Below, in pieces: positions 1 to 9,206 of a DNA stretch of 62,979 nucleotides (its first letter is position 1; every line of letters starts with the position of its first letter). A program made the position numbers and the translations under genes. The stretch is from positions 1 to 62,979 of the forward strand of contig CADCLI010000002.1 in NCBI GenBank assembly GCA_902802285.1, read 5' to 3'. Below the pieces are notes generated by a model, which did no database searches, was not told where the DNA came from, and worked only from the letters and a program-made list of their open reading frames with translations. The DNA is from an uncultured Bacteroidales bacterium (GTDB lineage Bacteria > Bacteroidota > Bacteroidia > Bacteroidales > Bacteroidaceae).

Positions 1-1380
1 TGGGGCACCAGCCTGTGCTGGTGGGCCAACCGCCTGGGCTATAACGAGACGCTGACGCAGAAATCGGCCGACCTGTTTTTTGATGCTCAGAAGGGTCTGG
101 GCCTTAATATCATGCGCTACAACGTGGGCGGAGGCGATGACCCCACGCACCATCACATAACACGCACCGACAGCGATGTACCCGGCTGGATGTATATTGA
201 TGACAACGGAGAGCGCAGGTATGACTATACGGCCGATGCTCGCCAGCTCAACGTGGTAAAGGCCGCAATGAAAGCCGCAGGGCAGGACGCCTATTTAGAG
301 ATATTCAGTAACTCGCCCCCATACTTTATGACCAACAGCGGCTGCTCCACAGGAAACTTCAAGGCCGAGGAGAACAACATAAAGGACGATGAATACGATG
401 ACTTTGCCGAGTATATGGCGCACGTAGCCAACTACATGACCCGTGAGATGGGCCTCAAAGTTAAGAGCGTATCGCCAATGAACGAGCCCAATACCAACTA
501 CTGGCCCGCCATGAACTACAAGCAGGAGGGCTGCCACATCGATGCCGGCGAGTCCCAGTCCAAACTGCTGGTACTGACTAAGGAGGCACTGAACCGTTAC
601 GGACTGAAGGACATCATCCTGACCACAAGCGATGAGACCAATCCCGGCAAGCAGATAGAGGAGATAAAGACTCTTACCCCCGATGCCCGTGCCGCCATAA
701 ACCGCATCAGTGTGCATACCTACGGCACAAACAGCATTCGCGAAATGGGCCAGTTGGCCAAGGACGAGAAGATAAATCTCTGGATGAGTGAGGTGGACGG
801 AAACGGAACCGCCGGCCAGAACGCCGGTGAGATGGGTGCCGGATTGTGGCTTGCTGAGAAGATCATAACCGATATCCAGGCGCTGGAACCATCGGCCTGG
901 GTGCTCTGGCAGGTAATAGACACCCATATCAGCAAGGAGGGCTACAAAGGCCGCCGCGACGGAGGTCCGCTGCGCACTCAGGGAGGCTACTGGGGAACCG
1001 CCTGCGCCAACCACGATACTAATGAAATCCTGCTTACCCAGAAGTACTACGCCATGGGTCAGTTTACCCGCTATATCCGTCCCGGCTCCCAACTGATACT
1101 ATGCCCCACAGAGCGCCGCTCCGGCATCAAAGCCCTTGCCGCCAAAAACAAGAAGCAACTGACCATAGTCTGCACCAACACTACTGCAGAGGAAAAGTCC
1201 ATGGCTTTTGAGCTATCGGACTTCAAGGTCAAAGGCAAGGTGCGTCAAATAAGAACTGCCGGACAATTTGCTGATGGTGAACATTGGGCCGAAACAGACC
1301 TGGGTAAGATAAAAGAAAAAATATTGGAAGTCACTTTGGCTCCCAATTCAGTCACAACTTTTGTGGTAGGCGTAAAATGA
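1..1380 (+). CDS. Glycoside hydrolase family 30 enzyme, 5' end missing
   Basis: The frame is open from base 1 and the true start lies left of the window; 459 codons are visible. The protein is a clan GH-A (beta/alpha)8-barrel glycosidase of family GH30. Visible signatures are WGTSLCWWANRLGY at the window start, NIMRYNVGGGDD, SNSPPYFMTNSGCSTG, the acid/base Glu in SPMNEPN (codon 484-486) and the nucleophile Glu in LWMSEVDG (codon 790-792). The C-terminal 90 residues form the beta-sandwich usual in GH30. The SNSPPYFMT..GC pattern resembles GH30 galactanases (endo-beta-1,6-galactanase type), but the substrate is inferred, not shown. It is probably exported to break down plant or mucin glycans; the signal peptide is outside the window. 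It ends eight bases before a broken higA fragment on the other strand. Confidence 0.9.
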   Translation, partial: WGTSLCWWANRLGYNETLTQKSADLFFDAQKGLGLNIMRYNVGGGDDPTHHHITRTDSDVPGWMYIDDNGERRYDYTADARQLNVVKAAMKAAGQDAYLEIFSNSPPYFMTNSGCSTGNFKAEENNIKDDEYDDFAEYMAHVANYMTREMGLKVKSVSPMNEPNTNYWPAMNYKQEGCHIDAGESQSKLLVLTKEALNRYGLKDIILTTSDETNPGKQIEEIKTLTPDARAAINRISVHTYGTNSIREMGQLAKDEKINLWMSEVDGNGTAGQNAGEMGAGLWLAEKIITDIQALEPSAWVLWQVIDTHISKEGYKGRRDGGPLRTQGGYWGTACANHDTNEILLTQKYYAMGQFTRYIRPGSQLILCPTERRSGIKALAAKNKKQLTIVCTNTTAEEKSMAFELSDFKVKGKVRQIRTAGQFADGEHWAETDLGKIKEKILEVTLAPNSVTTFVVGVK

Positions 1381-1387
1381 TTTTTGG

Positions 1388-1549
1388 TGGATAGTGGATA
1401 TCCTCATAATCTGCTACCAGATTTGAAAGACGAACAAGTTCTATGCTATTCTTATCGTTAGCAGGAGTATTATTGTCAACTACCTTAAGCAGTTCTTCAA
1501 TGCGCTTCATTGCGCAATTGTACTGTATTTCATTTTCAATTGCTGTCAT
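1388..1549 (-). pseudogene. Truncated HigA-type antitoxin (N-terminal half only)
   Basis: From ATG 1549 the minus strand encodes about 54 residues matching the N-terminal part of Bacteroidetes HigA-like antitoxins: IQYNCAMKRIEELLKVVD, NDKNSIEL and LSNLVADYEDIHYP. In intact family members a helix-turn-helix (Cro/CI) domain follows at this point. Here the similarity stops at about 1388 and the frame reads 11 unrelated residues into the GH30 gene end before stopping at 1352. No HigB toxin is nearby. This looks like a recombination or deletion scar that removed the DNA-binding half. The family match is from memory of conserved residues. Confidence 0.7.
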
Positions 1550-1579
1550 ACTATTAGTTTTTAATTGTCCAATGACGGC

Positions 1580-2365
1580 TTAGAGGCCTTTAGATTTAGC
1601 TTCGTTCCATAGGGAGTCCATTTCCTCTAGTGTCATGTCTTTGAGCTGGCGGCCTTGGTTGATGGCTGCCTCCTCAACGTAGTTGAAACGGCGGATGAAT
1701 TTCTTGTTGGTTCGCTCCAGGGCGTCATCGGGATGGATCTTGTAGAGGCGGGCCACGTTGATGATTGAGAACAGCAGGTCACCCAGTTCCTGCTCGGCTT
1801 TCTCCTTGTCGTGGGCCGATATCTCCTGCTTGAGTTCGGCATACTCTTCCTTAACCTTGTCAAGGGCTCCCTCGGGGGTATCCCAGTCAAAGCCCACGTG
1901 GGCAGCCTTCTCCTGGATGCGGAAAGCCTTGATGGTTGACGGTAGCGCATCGGGCACACCGGCCAGCACACGTTTGTTGCCGCCTTTCTCCTTTAGCTTA
2001 AGCTGCTCCCAGTTCTGCAGTACCTGATCGGCGCCATCTACATTGGTTGTGCCGTATATGTGCGGGTGGCGGTATATCAGTTTGTCGCAGAGCTTGTCGC
2101 AAACGTCCTTGATATCGTAATTACCCGTCTCGCTGCCAATCTTGGCGTAGAACACCACGTGCAGCAACACATCGCCCAACTCCTTGCAGATATCGGCCTT
2201 GTTGTCCTTCATTATGGCATCGCAGAGCTCGTAAACCTCCTCAATGGTATTCTGGCGGAGTGAGTCATTTGTCTGTACACTGTCCCAAGGGCATTTCTCC
2301 CTGAGTTCATCCATTATGTCAAGCAGGCGTCCGAATGCCTGCATCTTCTCTTCTTTAGTGTGCAT
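1580..2365 (-). CDS. mazG: MazG nucleoside triphosphate pyrophosphohydrolase
   Basis: The 261-residue product matches the length of E. coli MazG (263). It hydrolyses (d)NTPs to NMP and pyrophosphate, a house-cleaning role that can also lower stress nucleotides. Two all-alpha MazG domains are visible. The first has CPWDSVQT, the metal-binding helix TIEEVYELCDAI and KELGDVLLHVVFYA. The second has KVKEEYAELKQEI and EQELGDLLFSIINVARL. The start is taken at MHTKEEKMQ (ATG 2365). A longer open frame to 2632 would run through the divergent ATPase gene and its operators and looks spurious. It shares a 136-bp intergenic region with that ATPase. Confidence 0.93.
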   Translation of the reverse strand: MHTKEEKMQAFGRLLDIMDELREKCPWDSVQTNDSLRQNTIEEVYELCDAIMKDNKADICKELGDVLLHVVFYAKIGSETGNYDIKDVCDKLCDKLIYRHPHIYGTTNVDGADQVLQNWEQLKLKEKGGNKRVLAGVPDALPSTIKAFRIQEKAAHVGFDWDTPEGALDKVKEEYAELKQEISAHDKEKAEQELGDLLFSIINVARLYKIHPDDALERTNKKFIRRFNYVEEAAINQGRQLKDMTLEEMDSLWNEAKSKGL

Positions 2366-2423
2366 ATCGTGTAGTTTTGCTGCAAAGTTAATAGTTTTAT
2401 ACCTATTCTGTATTAATGAAATA

Positions 2424-2474
2424 TGTTTATTGCGATAAACAAAATATAAGAAAATTTGTTTATTCCGATAAACA
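2424..2474 (+). promoter_or_regulatory. Two tandem 18-bp palindromes before an AAA ATPase gene
   Basis: TGTTTATTGCGATAAACA (2424-2441) and TGTTTATTCCGATAAACA (2457-2474) are inverted repeats with 7-bp arms (TGTTTAT/ATAAACA), 33 bp apart (three helical turns). They are followed by a -7-like TATAATTG (2479-2486) and the ATPase ATG at 2502. The arrangement suggests a two-site operator bound by a dimeric regulator, possibly autoregulation. That role is inferred. Confidence 0.6.
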
Positions 2475-2501
2475 ATTGTATAATTGCAGAAAAATAGGAT
2501 T

Positions 2502-3713
2502 ATGGAACTTTTATTTGAGCGACACGCAGAGTATCTAACAGATGTACCCACATCTTTTGAGCGGGAACTGATGCAAACCATAGACTGGGATTCAAGACTC
2601 ATTCTGATACGTGGTCCCAAGGGCGTTGGCAAGTCAACTCTGATGCAGCAGTATATACTGAATCATTATGATGTTACAGACCGTCATGCGCTTTACTGCA
2701 CGGCGGACTCATCGTATTTTGCCACGCATACGTTGGTAGATACTGCCGCTTCTTTCGTGAGACAGGGCGGTAGCCATCTGTTCATTGACGAGATACACAA
2801 GTATGATGGCTGGAGCAGCGAGATAAAGGAGATATATGACTTGTATAAAGGCTTGAGAGTGGTATTGAGCGGTTCATCACTTATTCAACTAAATGACGGA
2901 CAGGCTGATTTGTCTCGGCGTGAGGACGTATATGATATGCCGGGACTTTCATTCAGGGAATACTTGTGGTTCAGGACCGGAAAAAAAGCGGCTCCGGTAA
3001 AACTAGACTATTTGCTCAGTAATGCCGGATCTTTCTGCACACATATTCGTTCTTTATATCGGCCATTGGAATATTTCAATGATTATCTACGTATGGGATA
3101 CTATCCTTTCTCGTTCGAAAAGAAAAAAACATTCAGGATGCTTATAGAAAATGTGACGGGTTATATCATAGATTCAGAACTTACAAAATACCGTGGAGTA
3201 AGCCCGGAAAACACACGTAAGATAAAAGCTCTTCTTCAGGTAATAGCCGAAATGATTCCATATCAGGTTGACATCTCTAAACTGTCGTCGAGTGTGAGCA
3301 TAGACCGTGTTACGCTTATCCGCTATTTAAGATATTTGAATGAGGCAAAACTCTTAAAGAATCTGTTTACGGAACTGGATAAGATAACTGACCTTCAGAA
3401 ACCGGATAAGATTCTACTTGACAACCCCAATCTGATATATGCCTACAGCATAAAGGAACCGGAAATAGGAACGGTACGGGAAATCTTCTTTTGCAACCAG
3501 TTGACATCGGCCGGTCACAGAGTGGAATATGGTGGTATTAAGACGGGTGATTTTAGGATTGATAAGAATCTGGTAATTGAGGTGGGTGGCGCCGGAAAAG
3601 ATTTCTCCCAGATAAATGATGAAGATATAAATAATGCAGCTCTTGCTTTAGACAACATTGATATAGCAAGTCCAAAGAAAATACCTCTTTGGGCATTTGG
3701 CTTCCTTTATTGA
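2502..3713 (+). CDS. DUF4143-type AAA ATPase
   Basis: The 403-residue protein has a P-loop ATPase domain followed by a DUF4143-type C-terminal region. The Walker A RGPKGVGKST lies near residues 37-46 and the Walker B SHLFIDEIHKY near 90-100. A sensor-like stretch, LRVVLSGSSL, follows. The C-terminal part, ending VEYGGIKTGDFRI then LVIEVGG, resembles the nuclease-like fold of this family. Cellular function is unknown; the family is multicopy in Bacteroidetes and archaea. The ATG at 2502 is preferred over the upstream TTG at 2484. Two palindromes lie just upstream. A second DUF4143-type ATPase is at 30844. Confidence 0.85.
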   Translation: MELLFERHAEYLTDVPTSFERELMQTIDWDSRLILIRGPKGVGKSTLMQQYILNHYDVTDRHALYCTADSSYFATHTLVDTAASFVRQGGSHLFIDEIHKYDGWSSEIKEIYDLYKGLRVVLSGSSLIQLNDGQADLSRREDVYDMPGLSFREYLWFRTGKKAAPVKLDYLLSNAGSFCTHIRSLYRPLEYFNDYLRMGYYPFSFEKKKTFRMLIENVTGYIIDSELTKYRGVSPENTRKIKALLQVIAEMIPYQVDISKLSSSVSIDRVTLIRYLRYLNEAKLLKNLFTELDKITDLQKPDKILLDNPNLIYAYSIKEPEIGTVREIFFCNQLTSAGHRVEYGGIKTGDFRIDKNLVIEVGGAGKDFSQINDEDINNAALALDNIDIASPKKIPLWAFGFLY

Positions 3714-3808
3714 TTTGGCGCTTAACATTTATTGGTGGATTGGTTTCAAACTATGTTTGTCCCATTTTTGTCCCATCGGCTTTTTTGATTTTTAGTGGGT
3801 TAATGCAT

Positions 3809-3816
3809 ACTTTTGC
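3809..3816 (+). promoter_or_regulatory. Bacteroidetes-type promoter -7 box for the TPR fragment
   Basis: TACTTTTG fits the TAnnTTTG -7 consensus, with a TTTG about 20 bp upstream in the run TTTTTTG. The predicted start site is about 15 bp before ATG 3840. A direct repeat TTTGTCCCAT occurs just upstream (around 3750-3772). Confidence 0.5.
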
Positions 3817-3839
3817 CCTAACCTTATCTGTGGCGATAT

Positions 3840-4406
3840 ATGAATAGGGTTAGGTTGGTATTCTATACTGTATTGATTGCGATAATCCCAATCAGTGTCG
3901 TTTCCTGTTTACAGGATAATGGCCGATTGCGGGAGGCTGAGTTGCTGATGGAGACTGACCCCAAGGAGGCGGATTCAATTTTAGTTTCTATGACGGAGCC
4001 TACATCACGTAGAGACCGCACATGGTATGTTGTTCTCAAGTCCCTGGCTGATTGCAAGAATGACAGGATTATCACATCGGACAGTCTGATACGTAAGGCA
4101 ACAGACTATTATGGCTCTCTACATAAGAATTACCGTGCTGCGGTAGCATGGTACACCCATGGATGTGTGTATACACATTTGGGAAATGATCATTCGGCAA
4201 TATATGCTTTCCTAAAGGCAAAGGATCTTTTTCCCGATACTCTGGTGCATTATTATGCACTTACGGAATATAAGTTGGGAACCCGGTATCAGAATATGAA
4301 GATGTACAATCAGGCAATGGTTCAGCTCATGAGTACAGGTTCGGTAAGGCTAATCCCGAATTCTTTGCCTTGTTCCGTTAACCTGAACGTAATAGAACGC
4401 TTATAA
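3840..4406 (+). pseudogene. Truncated TPR lipoprotein with a foreign tail
   Basis: The N-terminal 160 residues look like the start of a Bacteroides TPR lipoprotein or regulator family, normally about 450-600 residues with a later transmembrane helix and often a LuxR-type or other C-terminal domain. Visible features are a signal with lipobox ISVVSC, the AELLMETDPKEADSIL repeat opening, AAVAWYTHGCVY and AIYAFLKAKDLFPDTL. Near 4320 the family pattern stops and the frame gives an unrelated tail, ending at 4406. In a neighbouring frame the same DNA reads AHEYRFGKANPEFFALFR then stop (to about 4381), which looks like the natural C-terminus of another protein. I read this as a truncated gene joined out of frame to another gene's 3' end. 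Confidence 0.65.
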
Positions 4407-4436
4407 TCAATATTTCAGTTTGTGCTATTAAAAGGT

Positions 4437-5825
4437 ATGAATATGCATGGTAAGAATAGAATGGAAAGAAAAATGTTCATCGCATTTGCAATGCTTGTGA
4501 TGTTGTTTGCTACGTGTGGGAAAGAAGATTCACTTTTACAGCCGGAAATAGAGAAACCCGATGTCGTTGAGGTTGGAAATGTTTCGGCATCGGCTTTTAC
4601 TGCATCAGTATCAGGTACTTTCAACGGTGTATCCAAAAGTGACCTGGCACTTGGCAAGTGCGGTATCCTTTATTGCTTGAAGTCTGATAATGCTGAATCT
4701 ATCTTTAAATCTTGGAAAGAGGGGAATGATACACCTGAATGCATGATTTTCCAGAATGGTAAAGTGAATAGTGATGGTTATAGCGGCACATTAGTTAATC
4801 TTTATCCTGATGCCGAATACAGTTTCTGTCTGTTCCTGAAGAACAGTGATAATACATTGCGTGAAATCAGTTCCATTTCATCTTTCCGCACCCTTGATGT
4901 CAAGTTGGAATACAAGAATGTAAAGGCAGACACTATTCGGCTTTTCTCGGCTATAATAAAGGGTAATCTATCAATTGATAGCCGTGATGTAAATTATTGT
5001 TCTACGGGATTCATGCTGTCTGATAAGGCTGATGCTTTAATAGGTGACAGTTCTGTTACATGTCTTACATCGGGAAAGGGCATACGGAACCATCGTTATG
5101 TGGTTCAGGAACTATACCCTGAGACAGATTATTATTACCGTGCTTTTGTTGAGTATATGACACCAGATGGTGAAGAGCATTACTTATACGGACCTATCTC
5201 AAGTTTTTATACTGGCAGTCTGGATGATTGGAAGGTTGATTTAGGTTTGCCTAGTGGAATCCAATGGTCCAAATGCGAGTTGGGTAGACAGGATTTTGAG
5301 AGTGCGTATGAGTTTTTTATAACAAGTCCATATAGGGCTTGCTGGGGTTCTCTGAGGAGAACTTTCTGGGACGCGTATACCAATAATAAGGAGGACTATG
5401 AGTACTGGGATGCCGGAAGCAGTCATTATATGGACATAGGTGTTGAAATTGCCGGAACTCAATATGATATTGCGCATAAGCAACTTGGAGGTAAATGGAG
5501 ACTTCCTACAAAAGAAGATGTGGAGGAACTGATAAGTTGTTGTAGTGTTAAAATACAACGTATTTCCTATGATTATTCTTATGATAATGGCAGAGGTCAA
5601 ATGGGTGCTGGGACATCGGCTGTAATAATAAGAGGTGAAAATGGGAATATTATTAAAGATAGAAGTTATCCCGGTTTTTGGACCGGAACCATGAGCGAGG
5701 ATGGGGAGCATCCTTATTATGTTTATGTGGAAAGGGGAAATGAAGTTGAGAGCATTGAATTGTTTAATGATATTCCTCGCGATTATTCACTCTACATACG
5801 TCCGGTCTGGGATCCGAATATGTAA
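4437..5825 (+). CDS. Surface lipoprotein with C-terminal FISUMP-like domain
   Basis: The product has about 460 residues. The N-terminus MFIAFAMLVMLFATCGKED is a lipoprotein signal with Cys after FAT, so the mature protein is probably anchored in the outer membrane. Two fibronectin III-like repeats follow (VEVGNVSASAFTASVSG...LYPDAEYSFCLFL, and VKADTIRLFSAIIKG...LYPETDYYYRAFVEY). The C-terminal part has the Fibrobacter succinogenes paralogous (FISUMP/DUF1566-like) pattern: VDLGLPSGIQWSKCELG, GGKWRLPTKEDVEEL, FWTGTM and YIRPVW. Function is unknown; the domain is common in surface proteins. ATG 4437, 4443 and 4461 are all possible starts. 4443 has the better-spaced AAAGG, and 4461 begins directly at the signal sequence. 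Confidence 0.75.
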   Translation: MNMHGKNRMERKMFIAFAMLVMLFATCGKEDSLLQPEIEKPDVVEVGNVSASAFTASVSGTFNGVSKSDLALGKCGILYCLKSDNAESIFKSWKEGNDTPECMIFQNGKVNSDGYSGTLVNLYPDAEYSFCLFLKNSDNTLREISSISSFRTLDVKLEYKNVKADTIRLFSAIIKGNLSIDSRDVNYCSTGFMLSDKADALIGDSSVTCLTSGKGIRNHRYVVQELYPETDYYYRAFVEYMTPDGEEHYLYGPISSFYTGSLDDWKVDLGLPSGIQWSKCELGRQDFESAYEFFITSPYRACWGSLRRTFWDAYTNNKEDYEYWDAGSSHYMDIGVEIAGTQYDIAHKQLGGKWRLPTKEDVEELISCCSVKIQRISYDYSYDNGRGQMGAGTSAVIIRGENGNIIKDRSYPGFWTGTMSEDGEHPYYVYVERGNEVESIELFNDIPRDYSLYIRPVWDPNM

Positions 5826-5952
5826 AACGCTTAATGCCAGAATAAAAATAGTAATTTTCCTCTAAAGAAATAGGGATTTTCCCCAACAGATGTTTTGGCT
5901 TTTGCGTTAAATTTATAAATAATTGTGTATTAGATAGTATTTTAAGAGTTTG

Positions 5953-6508
5953 CTTATGAGACATTTCTATGGCAAGGTAGATGTGACTATGCGTCTTACC
6001 AAAGCCAGGAATACAACAGAGCCAAGTGCCAAGATACGTCTGGAACGCGCCCAACTGCCTGCGCTTAGGGCATACAGCAAGCAGGAACTTTTGCCGGGTT
6101 GGTCAGTGAATAAACCATCTGTCAATACAACTAGTGCTACTGAATCTGCTGCAAGTGCAACGCTCAAGGATTATCCTGCTATAATAAATGAGTCAGAAGG
6201 TCTTGTGTCGCACACGGTAAGGATTGATGGCGACAGGAAGTATGTGGATTATTTCACATTCAAGTCTTTTGATGTGGAGAAGGATGTAGATGCTGTATTG
6301 GATCTGGGTAACCACTCCACTGATTTGACAGGGTGTCTGATAGATAAGGGATACTCCGTCTATAATCCCATAGATGTAAGTGCTATCTGGCTGTATCTGA
6401 ATAGTGATGAGTATATCTATAACCATTATTATATCAACTATCTTCAACGTTAGCGGCGCTGGTATCACTGCTTCCGGTATGCCCTACGTTTTGGATAAAG
6501 ACTTCTAG
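5953..6508 (+). pseudogene. Decayed MG2-type surface protein remnant
   Basis: This is a fragment of the family represented intact at 54682-57264. The frame from 5953 gives FYGKVDVTM...PSAKIRLERA, then RKYVDYFTFKSFDVEKDVDAVLDLG and STDLTGCLIDKGYSVYNP, which align with YIDYFTFKAYDVVKDVELELDKG and STDLTGYLLDKGYVV in the intact protein. The first two thirds of the gene are missing. After TAG at 6451-6453 a different frame gives NVSGAGITASGMPYVLDKDF and stop at 6506-6508, matching the family's C-terminus (VEAAGITSSGVPYILDEGF). The roughly 180 residues that should lie between are gone. It is a pseudogene with a 5' truncation, an internal deletion and a frameshift. Confidence 0.85.
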
Positions 6509-6536
6509 TTTTTCCCTAATAATGAGAAAAAAGCAG

Positions 6537-6544
6537 TACCTTTG
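6537..6544 (+). promoter_or_regulatory. valS promoter -7 box
   Basis: TACCTTTG matches TAnnTTTG, 31 bp before ATG 6575, and lies in AT-rich sequence right after the MG2 remnant. Confidence 0.55.
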
Positions 6545-6574
6545 CGGCTAATTTAAGAGACAGTTTTTTTCTTT

Positions 6575-9178
6575 ATGGAATTAGCAAGCAAATACAACCC
6601 CGCCGATGTAGAGGGAAAGTGGTACAAGTATTGGGAGGATGGCAAGTTTTTTCACTCTGAGCCCGATGGCCGTGAGCCTTACACTATAGTCATTCCGCCA
6701 CCAAACGTGACCGGTGTGCTGCACATGGGTCATATGCTTAACAACACTATCCAGGATATTCTGGTGCGCCGTGCACGCATGATGGGTAAGAACGCTCTTT
6801 GGGTGCCCGGAACTGACCATGCATCAATTGCTACCGAGGCCAAGGTTGTAGGCAAGCTTGCCGCACAGGGCATCAAGAAAACTGATCTGACCCGTGAGGA
6901 GTTCCTTAAGCACGCATGGGAGTGGAAAGAGGAGCACGGAGGCATAATCCTTAAGCAACTCCGCCGTCTGGGCTGCAGCTGTGACTGGGACCGCACCGCA
7001 TTCACCATGGATGACCTGCGCTCTGAGAGTGTTATCAAGGTGTTCGTTGACCTGTACAACAAGGGTCTTATCTACCGTGGCGTACGTATGGTAAACTGGG
7101 ACCCCAAGGCTCAGACTGCTCTGAGTGATGAGGAGGTGGTCTATAAGGAGGAGCACAGCAAGCTGTACTACCTGAAATACTACGTGGCCGATGCCGCCGA
7201 GAACCCTGTAAAGACCACAGGTGCTGAGGGTGAGGTGGTACACAAGGATGCCAAGGGCTACTACGCAGTGGTTGCCACCACACGTCCCGAGACCATCATG
7301 GGTGATACCGCCATGTGCATCAACCCGGCCGATCCCAAGAACGGCTGGTTGAAGGGCCACAAGGTGATTGTGCCTCTGGTTAACCGCGTGATACCTGTAA
7401 TTGAGGATGATTATGTTGACATTGAGTTCGGTACCGGTTGCCTTAAGGTTACCCCTGCCCATGATGTCAATGACTATATGCTGGGTGAAAAGTACAACCT
7501 TGAGACCATCGACATATTCAACGACAACGGCACTCTGAGCGAGAAGGCCGGCCTGTACATCGGTATGGACCGTTTTGCCGTAAAGAAGCAGATTGCCATT
7601 GACCTGGATAACGCAGGCTTGCTGGAAAAGATGGAGGACTACACCAACAAGGTGGGCTACAGCGAGCGCAACCCGGACACTGTTATTGAGCCCAAGCTCT
7701 CCATGCAGTGGTTCCTCAAGATGAAGCACTTTGCCGATATGGCTCTGCCTCCTGTTATGAATGATGAACTCAAGTTCTATCCGCCCAAGTACAAGAACAC
7801 ATACCGCAACTGGCTGGAGAACATCAAGGACTGGTGCATAAGCCGTCAGCTCTGGTGGGGTCACCGCATCCCGGCTTACTTCATGCCCAAGGGCGGTTTT
7901 GTAGTTGCCGAGACAATCGATAAGGCAGTCGAGCTGGCACGTCAGAAGAGCGGTGACAACAGTCTTACCGCTGCCGATCTGCGTCAGGACGAGGATGTAT
8001 TAGATACATGGTTCAGCTCATGGCTCTGGCCTATCAGCCTGTTTGACGGCATCAATAACCCCGATAACGAGGAAATAAAGTACTACTATCCCACAAATGA
8101 CCTTGTAACCGGCCCCGATATCATCTTCTTCTGGGTGGCCCGCATGATCATGTCGGGTTATGAGTACCGTCACGATATGCCTTTCCGCAACGTCTATTTT
8201 ACCGGTATCGTACGTGACAAGCTGGGCCGCAAGATGAGTAAGTCTCTTGGTAACTCTCCCGATCCGATAGGTTTGATTGAGCAATACGGAGCTGACGGCG
8301 TACGTATGGGTCTGATGCTCTCTGCACCTGCAGGTAATGACATACCGTTTGATGAGGCCATCTGCGAGCAGGGCCGTAACTTCAACAACAAGATTTGGAA
8401 CGCGTTCCGTCTTACACAGACCTGGAGCGTGGCCGATATAGAGCAGCCCGAGAGCGCAAAGGTGGCTGTTGAGTGGTTCCGCAACAAGTTGAGCAGCACT
8501 GCAGCCGAGATGGATGACCTGATGTCAAAGTACCGCATAAGCGAGGCCCTGATGGCTGTCTATAAGCTGTTCTGGGATGAGTTTGCAAGCTGGTATCTTG
8601 AGATAATCAAGCCTGTTTACGGACAGCCTATTGACTCAAAGACATACGCTGCCACACTTGATATGTTTGAGCAGCTGCTTATGCTGCTGCATCCGTTCAT
8701 GCCGTTCATCACCGAGGAGCTTTGGCACGCTGTACGTGAGCGCAAGGACGGTGAGAGCATCATGAACCAGAGCATCGTAAGCCTGGTTAACGGTAAGGCC
8801 GATGAGGCACTCCTGGACCGTTTTGAGCAGGCCAAGCAGGTCGTGACCGAGATCCGTTCGGTACGAAAGAGCAAGAACATCGGCCCGCGTGAGCCGCTTA
8901 CCGTTGAAGCTGTGGGACAGAACCCGCTCTCAGCACTTGACAGCATGGTTCTTAAGATGGCAGGACTTGAGGAGATTGTTGTAGTTGCTGCCAAGAGCGA
9001 GGGTACCGCCGCATTCATGGTAGGAACCCAGGAGTACGCTGTACGTCTGGGCGGTCTGATTGACGTGGAGGCTGGGCTCAAGAAGATGGAGGGAACTTTG
9101 TGGCACACGCACCTGCCGCCGTTATCGAGAACGAGCGCAAGAAACAGGCCGATGCCACTCAGAAAATTGCAACCATAA
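6575..9178 (+). CDS. valS: Valyl-tRNA synthetase with rearranged C-terminus
   Basis: The product is a class Ia aminoacyl-tRNA synthetase charging tRNA-Val. Visible features are the HIGH box HMGH (residues 50-53), the CP1 editing domain ([13 protein letters not shown]), WWGHRIPAY and the KMSKS loop ([10 protein letters not shown], Lys about 553), followed by the anticodon-binding domain. The C-terminal coiled-coil arm is abnormal. After [12 protein letters not shown] the frame reads [19 protein letters not shown] and stops at 9178. Shifting frame at about 9095 restores [18 protein letters not shown]...IAALKK with TAA at 9205-9207, the usual family ending. The normal piece with the GFL...VxKKLSNE pattern between the two arm segments is absent, so a deletion of roughly 20-25 codons that is not a multiple of three is likely. 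The catalytic core is intact. Confidence 0.95.
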   Translation: MELASKYNPADVEGKWYKYWEDGKFFHSEPDGREPYTIVIPPPNVTGVLHMGHMLNNTIQDILVRRARMMGKNALWVPGTDHASIATEAKVVGKLAAQGIKKTDLTREEFLKHAWEWKEEHGGIILKQLRRLGCSCDWDRTAFTMDDLRSESVIKVFVDLYNKGLIYRGVRMVNWDPKAQTALSDEEVVYKEEHSKLYYLKYYVADAAENPVKTTGAEGEVVHKDAKGYYAVVATTRPETIMGDTAMCINPADPKNGWLKGHKVIVPLVNRVIPVIEDDYVDIEFGTGCLKVTPAHDVNDYMLGEKYNLETIDIFNDNGTLSEKAGLYIGMDRFAVKKQIAIDLDNAGLLEKMEDYTNKVGYSERNPDTVIEPKLSMQWFLKMKHFADMALPPVMNDELKFYPPKYKNTYRNWLENIKDWCISRQLWWGHRIPAYFMPKGGFVVAETIDKAVELARQKSGDNSLTAADLRQDEDVLDTWFSSWLWPISLFDGINNPDNEEIKYYYPTNDLVTGPDIIFFWVARMIMSGYEYRHDMPFRNVYFTGIVRDKLGRKMSKSLGNSPDPIGLIEQYGADGVRMGLMLSAPAGNDIPFDEAICEQGRNFNNKIWNAFRLTQTWSVADIEQPESAKVAVEWFRNKLSSTAAEMDDLMSKYRISEALMAVYKLFWDEFASWYLEIIKPVYGQPIDSKTYAATLDMFEQLLMLLHPFMPFITEELWHAVRERKDGESIMNQSIVSLVNGKADEALLDRFEQAKQVVTEIRSVRKSKNIGPREPLTVEAVGQNPLSALDSMVLKMAGLEEIVVVAAKSEGTAAFMVGTQEYAVRLGGLIDVEAGLKKMEGTLWHTHLPPLSRTSARNRPMPLRKLQP

Positions 9179-9206
9179 AGGAGAGCATAGCTGCTCTTAA
9201 GAAATA

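Noticed and set aside
295..1092. 265-codon antisense frame in the GH30 gene
   Set aside because: The GH30 reading has conserved catalytic motifs; the antisense product has none.
2366..2632. N-terminal extension of MazG
   Set aside because: It would overlap the divergent ATPase gene and its palindromes; the MazG family starts at MHTKEEK.
6824..7864. 346-codon open frame antisense to valS
   Set aside because: It is a shadow of the valS codon pattern; no recognisable domain, promoter or ribosome binding site.
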